From Rhyzopertha dominica (Eukaryota; Arthropoda; Insecta; Coleoptera; Bostrichidae): a stretch of 64,000 nucleotides of DNA. The stretch is taken from positions 18,600,001-18,664,000 of the forward strand of contig QCXZ01000137.1 in the NCBI GenBank assembly GCA_025024175.1, given 5' to 3'. The notes below the pieces were generated by a model that saw nothing but the letters and a program-made list of their open reading frames with translations, searched no databases and was not told the DNA's origin. The position numbers were made by a program, and so were the translations under genes. This document shows positions 25,401 through 40,310 of this stretch, piece by piece (within the stretch, counting starts at the first letter, position 1; the number at the start of each line of letters is the position of its first letter).

Positions 25401-27590
25401 CTATATAAAATAGATTAATAAGATATACCACAAATACGATTCACCGATGTCTTAAGGATGATAAGTCGCACATTTCACATGTTCACCTAGTGCCCAAGAG
25501 AGCATTAATGACGGTTCTCTCGTAGTAGTGTAATAATATGCGACTATGTTGAATAAGTTGAGTTGTCTAGAAAGTCTAAATAGATAAGGTCAGATCTACA
25601 TGTAACACAGCAATAAGTTTGATAATCCCTATTTTATCAAATACCAACAATAGAGCTCTAATTATATCGCAAAACGATCATCCAAATAATAGACTCATAC
25701 TTAATAAAACTGTGAAGACATAAAGCCAAAAGAGGTTATATACAAGTTAGAAGTAGGAAAGACGTGTTACAGATGGATAACTACTATAAAAATGATTCAG
25801 AAGTCAGAGATAAACGCAGAACAATGGTTAGGACGAACAAACAAAAAATTCACCAACTACGAATCTCCGAGGCGATAAAAGTACCGGAAACAAAAGATTC
25901 TGGGGTGGTCAAATAACACAAAGATAGCATCCCTTAAGATGCACTAGGCAGACCCTCTACTAGCAATCAAACATGAATCCTCCCAACCCAGCGTNGNCGT
26001 AACGGTTCTCAAGTACCATTTCGAGCACGCTTCCTATCAAACTTATCAGGGAAATTAAGAGGAAAATGGACAAACGTTCTTAGCCCCTCTTAAAAATAGT
26101 TGTGAGCATTTTTCAAATCAACAGCAAAACACTTTTACTTTTATCACATCTGATACACGTGATTTATTTTTTTGAAGCCTATTAATGAGTTGATTTTATC
26201 TTTGTAAGCTCATGTGTTTCAATAACGTTATTCTTACCTTAACCAGTGTGCCCTTTTTTGTTTTTCTTGCCGTATTTTTGTAAAATTAAAATTAGTTTTT
26301 TTTCTGATTCTTCGTCCAAGATTTTTTTTCTATTTGTCAACTTAAAGAATTCAACCAGGATGAAATCATCAGTGCTAAACAATTAAGTTGAATATTAAAA
26401 TAATCAGAGGCATTAGTACACTAATCCGAGCATAAAGTGAATGCACAAATAATATCTTCAAATAAATAAAAAACGCACAATTTTGACTGATGTAATATAT
26501 TGAAGAAATAGGTACATTTAGACGAAGCGTCCATGACTAAACAGCAATGATTTATGACTGGGCACATCGACAATTTGACATGAACATATTCCACGTCTCC
26601 AAGAACATGAACACTTGATGGCGAAGCAAAAACGTCAGCTCCATTCATTCATCAAGCGGACGGGAAACTCCAATCAAAACTCGATTGTTTGTCCACGAGT
26701 AATTGGCATCTCCTGAGGCCAGTTCAATAATGGATCTGTTTGTATGTCACTTAATGGAACGTAACCGACTACAACACACACCTCTTTAATCTTGATCACT
26801 CTCGCCTTGATAGTGAAATTAGAATACGCGCTCTAGATGTAAAAATGGCAACGCTCCACTTTTCTTGAGACTATAATGTATGTGTGTTTCGAAGAAATGC
26901 AAGGTCGCGCTCTTGAAATCGTTATTAATGCCTTTTCTTGTATTCCGCAATTGTTTGCCACAGGCACGTGGAGGGACTTTCTATGACTGCTTTACAAGCT
27001 GCAGTAGTTGTTTTCTGCGGAATAATTTGTCGACTTCGCGGGTCATCCAGTCAAGCTTAGCGCATATACAAATAGACAGGATCNGCAACNCTAGCAACCA
27101 CGGTCAGATTCTCTAGGGAATAGAGCATTCCTCANATAGGTNGTTTAAACCTACCAATCATCGAAGCAAATCGCTAACATGAGGTTTAGGAAAAGGAAAG
27201 AGAAACAACTTTTGATTAAAAAAAGGATTAACTATTAATTCCTCGAATATTATTACTTACTTTAACAGATTGTTTATTACAGAAAGATTGTTAGATTCTA
27301 AACAATAAAATTGAAAAAAAAATAATATGTAAGCTACTAAATATATAAATAAAAAAACTTCAAAATTATAAATATACTGTAAGTACGCAACTATAAAAAC
27401 AGAAGCAATATCAAAATAATATAAAATAAAACTATTTAAACTAAAACAAAGTTCTTTCAGAACGTTAAACAAACAACAAGTAACAGCTACACAAATTTTT
27501 GTTTTAAGCTATGAAAATAGATAATTATTAGTAATACACTGATTTAGCAAAAAGAAAAAACTTTACTCTATTTTACTTAATGTGTTCCTA
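22480..27590. other. A+T-rich intergenic sequence
   Basis: No gene is recognised except the island at 23030-23400. N bases lie near 23146, 23482-23494, 25995-25997 and 27084-27143. A C-run of eight or more lies near 24113-24121. Confidence 0.5.
23030..23400. promoter_or_regulatory. Candidate conserved non-coding island
   Basis: A mixed-composition stretch with little simple sequence stands out from the A+T surroundings. It includes TTTAATTG, GATAAAAT and a TCAAGTACTT string. No ORF with a recognisable product crosses it. It is flagged only as a possible regulatory element; the evidence is composition alone. Confidence 0.2.
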
Positions 27591-27604
27591 AAACAATTAA
27601 TAAT

Positions 27605-28620
27605 CAAGGAAGTATCCCCATGGTTTACACCACACATAATTGCTGAAATCAAACTAAACATCGTCCTGGCGAAGAGAAAGTTTACAACGCATTTAAGTTG
27701 TTGAAACCAAAACTGCAGGATGAAGTAAGTCTAACGCACAGGAATTATATCCGCTCGGTTCAGATTATCATAAATATGTATCTAATTGTTTTTTACCCAA
27801 GATACTGTCATTGCTTTGTTCCACACATTCAATCTAAATTTACTCCTCGTCTGATCCACCAGTAAGGGTCATAACGTATATTGAAAATTGTGTTCTTATG
27901 TTTTACACTTGTGTTCTTTTTCTGATGAGAAGTATATTAAGGAACTGATCACGTTCCTGTATTATTGTGGGGTCTGTTCATCCGTCTTTGCAAACCATTT
28001 GATATTATGCCCAGCTTTGTCAAAGTTGATGTCATTTATACAGATTTTTGTTGTGCTTTAGACTGTCTTGACCAGTCTGTATTACTAGAAAAACTAGGAC
28101 TGTCTCCTCTACTTCTTAATTTTTTCATGTTTGATCTATGGGGTAGGAAGCAGTATGTCGAATATCCTGAGTTTAGTTCTTTTAGCATATCCACCACATC
28201 TGGAGAAACGCAAAGTTCTGCAGAGCGATCTAGCTCATTAAATAAATTGCCTTTGAATGTAAAAAAACCATTATTTTTCCTTTTCGTATTATAAACTACG
28301 TCTTACAATATTGCACGATAACCATAAATTGAATCGACCATATATTATAAAGGGTCTTGGAGTTACTCATCGTGATATACATTTCAGCTTTAACTCTTAT
28401 TATCTTACTGTTTGCGTTTCACACTCATACAAAATGTTAAGCTTTGTTATAAGACATTCTAGATATTTTACATATGGGCCGCTTTAAAATTTTTGTATTG
28501 TATTTTGTATACGCGCGGTTTAAGAATTAGTATGTTGTTCTGTAACCTGGGCTCCGGGGTATAACTCATATATAGACAGTAAGACGAATACGACATCGTT
28601 TTCTTTAATTCTTATTGCGG
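27605..28620 (+). pseudogene. jockey-like non-LTR retrotransposon RT relic
   Basis: A decayed + strand reverse transcriptase of the jockey group. The blocks in order are PWFTPHIIAEIK (about 27618-27655), matching the PWF segment between endonuclease and RT; VIYTDFCCALDCLDQSVLLEKL (about 28033-28100), matching the first catalytic aspartate block YTDFSKAFD; WGRKQYVEY (about 28138-28167); NVKKPLFF (about 28256-28282); IKGLGVTHRDIHFSFN (about 28348-28395), matching the DLGV block; and LKFLYCILYTRGL (about 28485-28525), matching the C-terminal LK.LY.SLVRS segment. Stops and frame changes are frequent, and the YADD box is missing, apparently deleted near 28200. Poly-A tail and target duplication were not located. 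Confidence 0.8.
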
Positions 28621-31269
28621 GTGTACCACGAGTAGGCAGTCGAAGTTCTAAATGCTTCTATTTGTCTACTGCTCACACCAATTATGTGTACAAACTGTAA
28701 CTCTATTTGTGAAGTACGCACTGGATATAGAATCATATAACCATCNTGTAAGCGAAATCTATAGATGAGAACCTTTGATTTCTCTTGCACGATGTTAAAA
28801 AGTTACCGACATCCGTCCCGAAAATGGCAGCAGGGACTGTTTAGAAATACACGTACATAAGATTTTGATTTAAATACTGAATGGCCCCACGAACTTTTCA
28901 GATTATGATTATATCTATATAAAAAAACCGAAAATCGCTGCAAGGGACCAATTTCATATTTAAAGTGGTACTTTGCGTTAGCACACTCCAACCCCTAAAA
29001 ATGAGCAGAATGTACGTATAGATTTTTTATGGGAATAGGAGTTAAATAGGATTCTACTCCATTCATTTGGTTGTTAAAGTTATACATGGTATTCATTTGA
29101 ACAACGAGTTAAGATTATATCCCTTTTTTCAAAATGAAGAGTGAAAAGAAACATGTACGTCATGGTTATGTCTAAGAAAAAAATCGTGGATTACCAGAAT
29201 ATAGTCCGCACTCTGCAGTGATCAGTGGCGGAAGTTCAACGAACTACTACCGGCGTTTTGAATTTTGTGAGTTAATAAGCTAATAACTAATTAATATTTT
29301 TTTTCAATATCTATCTGATTTCAAAACTCAAGAAAAAAGTTAATTCTAGAGAAACGGAAAAACTAATAACAAGGTAAGAATGTCTAACGCAAAATACAAT
29401 CTGAAGCACTAAATTCTGATGAAAAATATTAAATCAAACACAAAANAAAGNAAACAAATATCATTTTATATCGATATTGGCTTAAGCTGTGAGTTTTACA
29501 AAAATCTGGGTAACCCAAAATTTGTTACGGAGTTTTCTAGCTATTTTTATATAGAGAATATGCTCATGCGATTCACAAAAGAAATCTGCACAATGCCTTC
29601 TATCAACTCCAGCCACGTAGCACGACCACTTCCTGCAAAGGGTTTTGCTCACAATCGACATTCAAGCAGCTGTTGTTTATGCACTTACATCCGTTCAACG
29701 CCGGAGACATGCATGTTTCATTCAGTTACCAATTGCCGTTGCTCTAAATGTAACACAGACATTCAACTCGCACATGCACAACCATTTACGCTGTTGAAAC
29801 AGCATCTGGTGTCAATTTAAAGCACATGTCTGTTCTGAATTACATGCTTCAAGTAATTCGGGAAATGCGACGAAACTGATGAGTAGAATTATTGGTAGCA
29901 AGTCACACATTGTTTTAATAGTTTGCTTTGCAATTACTGTAAACTGTGTACCTTGTTTAGAAGTATCCATATATGTTTCCTGGGTTTCATCACTTATGAG
30001 GTAACCGAGTATGAATCGGAAGGTCATGTCATTTAAAAATAGACAGAAGCCTACGCGTTTGAGTACTTCCAGTGTCCTTTTCATGGGTTGCTATTTATTC
30101 CTGTCATCCATACAAAATGAGATGTATTCTGTTACGCAAAGATTTCTACAGCATTGATGCAAGACTCATAGTGGGTAGAGTATAAGAAATCATCAGCTCA
30201 TTAATAGTAAAATTGGTGGTCCTTTGCTTCCTACTTATTAGGCGCTTAACAACCTGGCTATGTTTGTTTGGCATTAAAATAATTGGAAATACTTTCGAAC
30301 GGCCGTTTATAGTATTTAATTATCGATGGCCTTGCATAGAACTTTTATTTAAATCTGTGATTAAACTGTGATTAGTAGGCATAATTTTATGTTTTCACTT
30401 TTAACGGCAAGCTGCTATATTACTGGTATTACTCGCGAGCCGTTTCTAGAGACGCCTTCTAAATTAGCGCACCTTTAATATGCATGGATATTTCCGGTTA
30501 ACTATCCAATGTTATTTTTCTAATAGTAACTTGTAGGTATGTTTACATACAATTGAATTTGCACTCTTGCGTAACAACATTAATTCTCCATTTATGTACA
30601 GGAGGTAAAAGAAATAATAGAATGGACTGCATAAACGAAATACTCCTTTATTTCCTTTAGTCACTTGTTACTTTGTAAATTTCTGTTTCACCTATTCAAA
30701 CGCGACAGTAAATCACCAAATAAGTAAACAACTGTAACTGCAAACCCTAAGTATTCAGGAGATAAAAAATACGTAAATACTAATACCCATACTGTAGTAT
30801 TAACAAGTAAAACGACCAACTCACCAACAACAACAAATACAATAAAATACTATTCAATCGCGGGAAACTGACTCTCAAGGAATTACCTATACGACATATC
30901 TAGCAACGTTTATAGATATGTCATAGTTACTGAAGTTCATTCTTCGTGATGCAACAGTTTTTCATTAAATTGTTTTGGACGTAAATATGACCTCGAACAA
31001 ATACAACTCTCGTCTCTTTAGACATTCTTCCAGTCAAAAAGAAATGATTGCAACGACAAGAACTTGACGGTACCGAAAGACAAAATAATTTAAGAAAAAA
31101 ATGCTTCAAATGGTTATACGCTTAAAAATTGTATTATTGCTTGTGCTTAGCTCAGATTGGACAATTATATACATTAAATTCTAATATTTTCGTTCGTAAT
31201 GCGTTCTAATGTTTGGTTCTTATGTTTAGGTTACTGTTATTGTTGTTGTCGTACATATAAATCATACAA

Positions 31270-31521
31270 TTGTGGTATAGAAAATCCCAGGAGCCAGAAA
31301 CCGCCCTCGGAGCACACTCATTCAGCAAATATGCGGAGAGAACGTTACCAAACAAGAACAAAACATATGGAAGACCAGAATTAGCTTGGAAGGAACTGAT
31401 CAAAACGACAAAATACAGCTCAATGGCCAACAGAATCCCAGCTCGCCTAAAAGACCTCGAACAAAAAAGCTTCATGGAAGGAGAAGAAACAGGTAGAACG
31501 AATAAGAAACCACTATGTTAG
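31270..31521 (+). CDS. Unrecognised 83-residue ORF
   Basis: An ORF with codons less A+T-biased than its surroundings encodes a hydrophilic, lysine-, arginine- and glutamate-rich peptide; its middle reads GRPELAWKELIKTTKYSS. No signal peptide, membrane segment or known motif is visible. The sequence just downstream (31750-31920) has a CCCGGC hairpin and is also less A+T-rich, so this may be the remains of an unidentified mobile element rather than a host gene. I do not know its function, and it may not be coding. Confidence 0.15.
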   Translation: MWYRKSQEPETALGAHSFSKYAERTLPNKNKTYGRPELAWKELIKTTKYSSMANRIPARLKDLEQKSFMEGEETGRTNKKPLC

Positions 31522-34500
31522 CGTGATAGTACTAAATATTGTACATATAACCATACATGAAATCATCCAAAGAAGCGTCGACACCATCACGAAAGAGCAA
31601 GACACTACTTGCAAAAGACAAGAAAATAATAGATAAAGAGGTACTAAATCTGCACACAACTTCAAACAGCAGCTGATGCAAAGATAAAGAATGATGCAGA
31701 CGAGCTAAGCCCGTAACGTAATAACGTCCTAAGGAAAACATTCGCTGGTTGGGTGTACCCTGAAAACCTTTCCGTTTAAAACCTCAGCTTTCCGTAACAT
31801 GCGCTACGTGGAATCCCCTTAGCAACAAGCATATCACCCCTCCAACCCAGCATAGTAGACTGGCCCGGCGTTGTAGCCGGGAGAGGCAGGAATGCCTACC
31901 GTACGCTGGTTTAATCAATCATCAGGATTAAGAAAGAGTTTTGAAACTTGGTATAAAAGTCGTTCCTTTGTGCGTACAATACAAAATACAAAAAAAGTCC
32001 GGCAGGGTTAGAGACCAAAGGGGAAGCAGCTTTATTTTTGCAGTTTCCTTCACTGTTTCTGCAGACTGCAGCGCTGCAGAGAACGCTTCCATTAGGGATA
32101 GACCTCCGTTAACACAGATTTCAGGGAAGATATGATGGCAGTTAACGTCTGAACATTTACCGAAATAATATGAGGAACAAAGCTAAGTACGGAATAGGTA
32201 AGAAATTGAGAGAACTACAGCTGATGGGGATGTTGATACAATCATCGGCTGAGGTGGAATTGACAAAGCCTCATGTGAAAGCATAGTAGCAATCATGGGT
32301 GTAGGTGTCCATTTATTTATAATGTTGATAGCACTAGCTCGACTTCAAACTTATATACTTTCTGCGATAAGAAAAATTGAGACAAATGTATATTTCTCCT
32401 TAGAGCTACAAAAGCTAGCTTTAGCGACTATTCATTCGCGCATTCAGTGAATCCGACACCACCTCATGCATCTATAAAAAAGATGAAGCAATGATTGCGA
32501 AATTGTTCGAAGTCATTATAGAGGTCTTTTATAACTTCTCATCAACACCTAAGAAGGTTTCGGAAGCAGGACACCAGATGTTTTTGAGGCTATGCTCTGA
32601 TAGATGAAGCAAAGGATGAAGCATTTGTTTGTGAGGCAAAGATAGTGATATTTGGATATATTGTAAGGATATAAGCCATCAAGAAAAATGGTTTTCACCA
32701 TTTCTACGATTTGATACCACCATCAAGATTTATATTTATATTTTATATTGGAAATCTATGGATGCCGTCGGTAAAAGTTGATCTAATTTTGAATCTGTAT
32801 GTGACAACTGCTCTAGAGTGCCTGCAGCACTAGATAAAGGGATGTTATTTAATTAATCCAAAACATCTTGGCAGTTTACTAAAAATGGAATGGTTAAGGC
32901 ATGTGGTATTCGAGTAGGACAACTCTTCAAAATAATAGTTCGAATTAAGAAACCAAATCGGAAGCAAATATTTCAATGAAGGACAATACAATATGAACAG
33001 TTACAGATACTCTACTTTCCTGAAGTCTACCAACAAGATAAAGCCAAACTCTGAGGCTTAACGACTCACAGGAAGCACTGCCCAGCAGTTATCATTCAGG
33101 ATTTCTCTTCAAGTTCAAATATACTACTCATTTCTATTTATTTATTATCTTTAATATATTGCCTATAAAAACTTTCTATTAAATCACAGTTTTGTTTGTC
33201 ATATAGCTCCGAAAGTATCATTCTTTTTACAAAATAAACGGAACCCCTTTTATAGCAAATTTTGGATAGGATAAATTTTCCGCAGAAAACATAGTTACGA
33301 AACAGAAAACTACTCGTAGCAAAAGCCACACTTAAAAAACTACTCCCTCCCCACAATCGTTACCAAACTTCCAGGACGTACGTGCAATTCTCAAAACTCT
33401 CGCAATTATATCCTCAGATTTAATTAATCCGAATGAGCTATAAAGATCGTGCTCGCAGGCGAACTTGCTACCACACGAACGATAACTATGCCGGTTGCCA
33501 CACTAACAAGCTCATGTTTCATGCAAATCCTGTCACGCTGCCGTCAAAAATGAGTCGCCCTGTGGGTGCTATGAACAAAATTATGACACTGTTGTGTTTG
33601 CCGACAAACAACCTATACGTTCATCATTTCTTTATAAAGAAAGTAGTTCCTTCTATGAACTGTTACAAATTGTGGGCACACTGTCGAGAAAAAAAAATGT
33701 ATAAACAAAATATTAGAGGAGAAACCAACCATGGCGGTACTTTAGCGTGGTTGTATATCTTAGATAAGGTAGTAATAAAGTTGTTTTTATGGAGCTAGTT
33801 TCAAGTAATCAAATAAAATAAAACGTTAGATCCTTCACGCACATCTCAGACAGATTATCCAAGAACTTTCTCCTAAATAAAAATTACTATTTTGGCATAA
33901 TTACCCTAGAACCAAATTTCGGGCAACTCTAACTATATAACTCTTTATTGTTATTTGTCATAAGATATCCGTATACTTGTACATACAACTGTAAATTTTT
34001 ATCTAAGGAACAAATAAGATAACCTTCGACATCATGTCAACTTATCATACAGGCGATTTGAACATGATATTCTAAGAGAAAGTAGCTGATTAGGCAAGCG
34101 AGTATCAGTTTTAGTGTATCATTTTAAATCATTGTTATATTGAAGCTGAAATACCCACGCTGAATGTTCTAAAAATAGTTACAAGCAATATGCTTATCAA
34201 ATATTTATAAAAAAATGGCTAGTTCCATTTCCTTAAAATGCAATCGAAGAGACAATGATGTTTTTAAATTTTAAACGTATCCATGTAGAAACATAATATA
34301 TTTACTTATAAAGGTTATCCTAACTTAAACGCCGGATTTAAATATTGCGAGTTTTTTTATTTTGTACTTGGTACCTCCAGTACTTCAACAAATGCAATTT
34401 GATTATTCCTACCAAAAAATAGTTACCATTAANTGATAAACAAATTTTTGGATACGAATTTATGACATTAGTATTGAAGAAATGCGAGTGTAAACAGCAG

Positions 34501-36389
34501 TAAACAACAATACAACGTAGTTAATCTGTGTATAACTAAAGTGCTGGCGTGCTAGAAATGGTATGCAAACTTCCGTGTATTTAATTACGAACTTAAATTA
34601 TTGTTAGTGTCTAACTCTTAACCGTCTTGAAGTCTTACCCCATTACTTCAATTTAAATTACACCAAAGTCTTGTACAAAACAATATTAACAAAACAGACA
34701 CAAGAAGTGATTCAAATTCAAAGTTTAAAATACTTATTTGCTAGAAATAAGGACAAACCCACGTAATTTTATTACTTTTTACTTCACAAAATATACATAC
34801 ATGTTTCTTTACTTTCTTTAATCGTAATCGTCTCTAAAGAACAAACATTTTAGCGTTAAGTCCCAGGCAAATACGAACAATTATATTTCATCAAAGAACT
34901 AAGTTGTTTAATTTGGAAATTTACTATTTGCTTTTAGCAAGTATAATTCAAGATCTCAAGGAAGTGTTGGCTCTAAAAAATAAGCTAAAACAGTAAGTAC
35001 AAGGTAACTGCCAGAAATGGTAACTGTAAAAGTAACATCAAAGACAAAATTTTTAAAAGTTTAATTGTTACTCGCATCCACCAATCTCTAGGAAAAAAAC
35101 AGAGGAAACTGCCCAAGAATTATTTTTGTTCAGAATTGATTGCTTCCCTGATATACNTGATAGCCCAGTAGCCATATATCTATCTCTCACACCATGCAAA
35201 AGGTTGGTTACGTGATTCTATTCAACTTGTTTATATTGAGGCCAATAGTGAAATATAGGCAGTTTGTACATTTTTCACTAAGTTCGAGACTATTTTATTT
35301 ATTTTTTATTTTANTGGCTCTGCAGCCTTATTAGGTTATTGGGTAGAGAAAAAAGTTGTAAACAACATTTTTTTTAAACTATCGTATTTAAAAATTATAA
35401 TAAACACCAAAACTCTAAAAACAAATAAATGCAGAGATGTTTGGGAAAAACACAAAAGTCTATGAACATCGAGTTTTTTCTATTTTTCTTATTGGAAAAC
35501 TTGGTATTTACTGCTGGATCCAATATATACAAGCAGAAAAATAAAATCTCATACCCAACCTAACACAATTAGAGAGAGATAGTTAAGAAATGAGTCACTA
35601 AAAAGCCTTTTGTCTAGTCTATTCTTTAATGCTTCAAAAGTCTTTATGAATCTATGACAAAACAGATGGCTGAAACTTTGGAATTAATATTAAAATAACG
35701 GTACAACGATAAAATAAATAGGTACCTATTTTTCCATTACATATACGCAACAGGTAATAGCACTGCTATCTTAAGAAAATAGTTTCAAGTTTCATCCACT
35801 TTTTATGGGTCAAAAATATTTTGAAACTCCATTCCAACTATCCCAGTTTTAAGCGCATGGTTATTTATAACATATAATTATTCCTTAAACAATTTGTTAT
35901 TTCTATAATACTTTAATGCCGTAAACAGTGAGTAAGATTTCAAATACCTAAATTTGCTTTCTTGGATGTAATAATATAGCTAACGCCCATGAAANGGAAA
36001 AGTAAGTCCCTAATTTATTTAGGTACTCGTATTTAGTCAACAAGCTTCTTTATAATCTCTTAACGAGACAAGAATACAAAATATTAAAAATAGTTTTTAA
36101 GCTTCTTTGTATTGGGCTATGTTGTCACTAAGCTATTTTGTTGGGTCGGCTAAAACCCATAATCTGTCTTTACAAAGCCAAAATATAAGGGACAACTTAA
36201 AACTTGATCCTTGATCAAAAGTTCAGCTTAAAATTGAAAATCACAAAATATAAAAAACTTCTCATTACAACACTGTTAACGTCAGTGGATTTGTCGTCAC
36301 CTATTTTGCTAAGCCTTGGACGTGTTGTAAGTGGTCTGCAATAAATCGACTCCTAATAAGTGGCTGAACTTTTATTGCATATAAATCCT

Positions 36390-36610
36390 CTGATTAAACG
36401 GTCAGCGAATTGCAACAGCCGGATAGCAATTTGTTGTTTCAGTGAGAAACGACCCCGCCATCCGTGTTATATATTTATGGCCGTGGTTAACAGGAGATCA
36501 ACCTTGGTGGAGGTGCAGTCCGTTCGAGGTCTGTTGGCCGCGAAACACAAAGTGGAACTTCTTGTCCAGACATCGTTCCAAATAAGTTCAACAAGTACGC
36601 AGCATATCAT
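36390..36610. other. G+C-richer island of unknown nature
   Basis: The island stands out by composition from flanking A+T desert. A + strand ORF (36360-36614, 84 residues) crosses it without any recognisable motif. It may be conserved non-coding DNA or an old repeat. Confidence 0.18.
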
Positions 36611-39600
36611 GTAAGCCATGCATGGTAAGACAGTCAATAATTTAACCTCCTAGCTTAGCGGCCATACGTTTCTCTTTAGAAAAGATAGTACCTCCCTCAA
36701 ACAGCCTCTCCCACCTTGATAAATGACACCCTTTTGTCCCTCTTCTGCAAAATAAATCTGACAAATGTTTGAAATCAGATAGATTAAATAACATTGAAAT
36801 AAATAAGCAAATCTTAAAGTTCGCACTGTTGCTAACATCGTCTTGAAAATGACATACAAAGGAAAAAAAGTATGAGCGTTGAAACTCACGGTTATTATGT
36901 GCAAACATCACTGCACCTCTGTGAATACAATGGGAGAATTAAGAATTTACGAATGCAATAGAAAACAACAAAACAAATGTTTATTCTCTTGTATACAGAA
37001 AATTAATAACAAGAAATAAAGCACGGTGAATGTAAAAACAAAGAAATACAAAAGACCAAATCCTGCAGATCCTTGTAAAATTCCGGTGCACCACAGTGCG
37101 CTGTCGCGAGGCAGCGTATCGATTGGGCGACGGTCGCGCTAAATTGTTGATGTTTCTCAAAGTACCAAATTTTATTTTACCCCCGCTATATATGTTTATA
37201 TGTCAAAAAGCGAGCCGAAACGTGTTTATGGGAATGGTAGTTGTTGAGAGATCTCGACGCACCGGTAAAGTGTTATGTCAACGCGAGGACCCTTCAGAAG
37301 TGGAAGAACATTTATTAAGAACAATAATCGAGAAGAAGCTGTTGATCAGGTCCTCTTATAAAAAAGTATTAAAAAAAACTCCGACGAACCGCACAGAAAA
37401 TGAATCTCAATGAAACATCCACACTTCATCAAAATCTATTGGTGTCTTTATCCATACAGTTTATGGCATGTTATGAACCTCAGCAGGGATCATTGGTCTT
37501 TATCTTGTTTAGGACAAAACTGAACATACCAGTGATAACCAATGCGCCACAGAAAATGACAGTATTGTATTATTTTTTGCGGAAGATACGAGGTAGATCT
37601 TCATACTATGATGTCAATAAATGGCGCAACAAACCAAACAGTTGGAAGCCCCATTTCATGAAGATTTTGAAACAATTATTTTTTTCCTAGAACAGAATTT
37701 GATAAACCTGGCATGGCATGTTGAAGATGTTAGTATTTTGGTCGGAAGGTCTACCAGGACACACTGGAGAACAAACCGATAATACCTAACACCTTATTTC
37801 AGCAACTACACAAACCACTGAGTTCAGAAATACTGACAACGACACACAAAATCGATATGAAGATTAAAAATTACACAAATTAAAGACTAAGTGTATTTAT
37901 TTGTATTTACAGACACTCAATCATCCCTATATAGAGTAACCAATGTAAGTATGGCTTATAATATGATATATGTAAATGGAAAATAACAATACGTCACTCA
38001 ACAATAAAATTATCTAACTAGCTTCGTATCTATAACTTCAAAAAATATATCTATATCCAAATGAATAATTCCCTCGCAAAACATTGTGATACGGATTAAG
38101 AACAAGTAGGTAAAAATATAGCGCTTACTTAACTTAGATCCTTTTTTATTTGTCAGGAGGGTAAAGAAAGCTGGACTCACCTGCAACAAAAAAAAATTAC
38201 GGTTAAGTATAATGAAAATAAATGTCATATTCAACTGTTTCTTTTCGGTTGTACTTTGTTAGTAGGCATACGAAGGAAGACGAGTTTTGAATGCCCACTT
38301 TTCTATATACTAAGTATCCAATCAAGGTGTCTTTCAGTATTTCAATCACAAAAGCCACCAACAAATATTGAAGAACCACGAACAATGACAATAACTTTTC
38401 TACAACTTCAATAATAATTTACGGTACTATTTATTTTGTCCGATAGTGTAGTATACCATCAAGCTACTAATCATAGTATGTAGTTGTATCGTTTATTTTT
38501 CTTTTTATAAAACCTATTTTTTTTTAATTTTCAGGAACACGTGCAGGCTGATAAAGGGAAGTCCTTGAAGTTGTTTTGTTAGTAATAATTGTTGCATGTA
38601 ATTACTGCCAAAATTAGTCAGTAATTGTTCTTTTTATCAAAAACGTATCAAGCAAGCAGAGAATTAATTTGTAATTAACCAAATCCATAAATCTACCCAG
38701 GTATTTCATAATGTGTAATAGTAATCGCAAATTATAACTACTGTACGAGTATAATCATTTCACACAAAAGTGTGAATACTTAAAATGTAAAAAATTACGC
38801 TAGAAACAAGGGTATCTTAATGAAGGAATTCTACAGAACAGTCGAGATTTGCGTTTAAGATAAAATATATAAATACAATTGGGTTATAAAGGCTATGAAA
38901 GAGAAAATCATATTAACGATTTTATTTTTTAAATACAGGGCATTAAACTTGCACTCAACTTGTGTTTCACCAGACTCGGATATATCTTGTGACCGTTAAC
39001 TAATTTTATTTATTTTAAGATAATTACAATATTCAGTTCACATCCAATATATAGTACTGTAACGTTACTGTGATAGACCACTAGAGTTTTATACCGTTTT
39101 GCTAACAGTTAGTTAGTTACACTATTCAAACTTTAACAAAGTTGACTTGCGAAGTCACAGTATGCAGATCGTTGAATGATCAAAGTTTCAACCTCCAGTT
39201 TTTAAATTAAACAAAAGTAAATAACAAAAGCATCTAGCAGTTATTTACAGTGGCGAAAAAGAAATGAAACAAAAACGCACGGTAGCGAGTTGACCACCTG
39301 CTGTAATTATTGTGTGGTGGAGCTCCTTTTTACAAAAAAAAATATAAGCTCAACATATTTTTCCAAAGAGATATTGTTCAGAAATACAAGCCAAAATATA
39401 TTTTTTACAACAATTGGCAAGTACTCGAAATTTTCAGAGTTCATTGCAATTGGAATGCCGAAATATCAGTTATTTACCATCATAATTAATTTTTTTAAGT
39501 ATGCTTTACTGTACTTGAAAATAATTGAAAATAGACGCTTTATGATTAAGATGTAATTATACAAAAGTGAACACACTGGTAATATGGATTTTATCTAACG

Positions 39601-40039
39601 CAATCTCGGCAATCCAAGTCTAGTATAGTGAAAGTTAAAATGAAAAACTGATTTGGTAGATAGTGGATACCACTCTGACATCGCGTAACTATGGCAAGAA
39701 ACTATACTTATACAATTTAATGATGAAACATAATATATATAAGATTCATTTACTTCCGTAACGCACTATACATGAAACTGATAATTTAATTAGCCAGTTC
39801 AAATTATTTTGCAAAGGAACAATAGTACTTCTCAAGTATCATGATTCTAAAAATGTTTGCTCCCAACAATACGATAGCAAAGCCCCATCAGTCGATTCAC
39901 TTATTTCAACAAACCAAAGGAAGCAATAAACAAAAACGGAGCAAACTCAAACATCTTAAATGCCATATGTGCTCAAGAGAGCTTATTAATCTCCTGAAAT
40001 GCCGGCTTCGTTTGCTCGAATTAAATCTTGGCCAATTCG

Positions 40040-40310
40040 TTTCCTTTTGACATTTCAAACATCAAATGCCACGCGCTTACGTTAAAAACCCAACAAAAGC
40101 AAGCCGATCAGACGGATTTCGATCTACCTACCAATTCGACGTTGTGCAAGTTTGATTCTGGGAATATTCTGCAGGTATAATGGTGCGCTCCAATTAGTTG
40201 CGGCCCCAGACACGTCAATGTGTACAACGAGATAGTGTGGAAATCTGCATTACAATGTACTACACGTATTATTCATTTTGAATCGAAATCTGACNGGTAG
40301 GCCAGTCCGG
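40040..40310. other. G+C-richer island of unknown nature
   Basis: A composition island without an ORF of note includes a CAATTAG core near 40193. It is a candidate conserved non-coding element on composition alone. Confidence 0.18.

Noticed and set aside
29419..29820. 133-residue + strand ORF
   Set aside because: It contains N codons and has no conserved domain. The cysteine and histidine residues do not form a recognisable zinc finger.
32440..33070. possible decayed element
   Set aside because: Frames on both strands gave no block that I could assign to a family.
33433..33798. 121-residue + strand ORF
   Set aside because: No motif, signal peptide or neighbour supports it; composition follows the surroundings.
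37096..37413. 105-residue + strand ORF
   Set aside because: No family is recognised and nothing around it suggests a gene. It remains possible as an exon but is unsupported.
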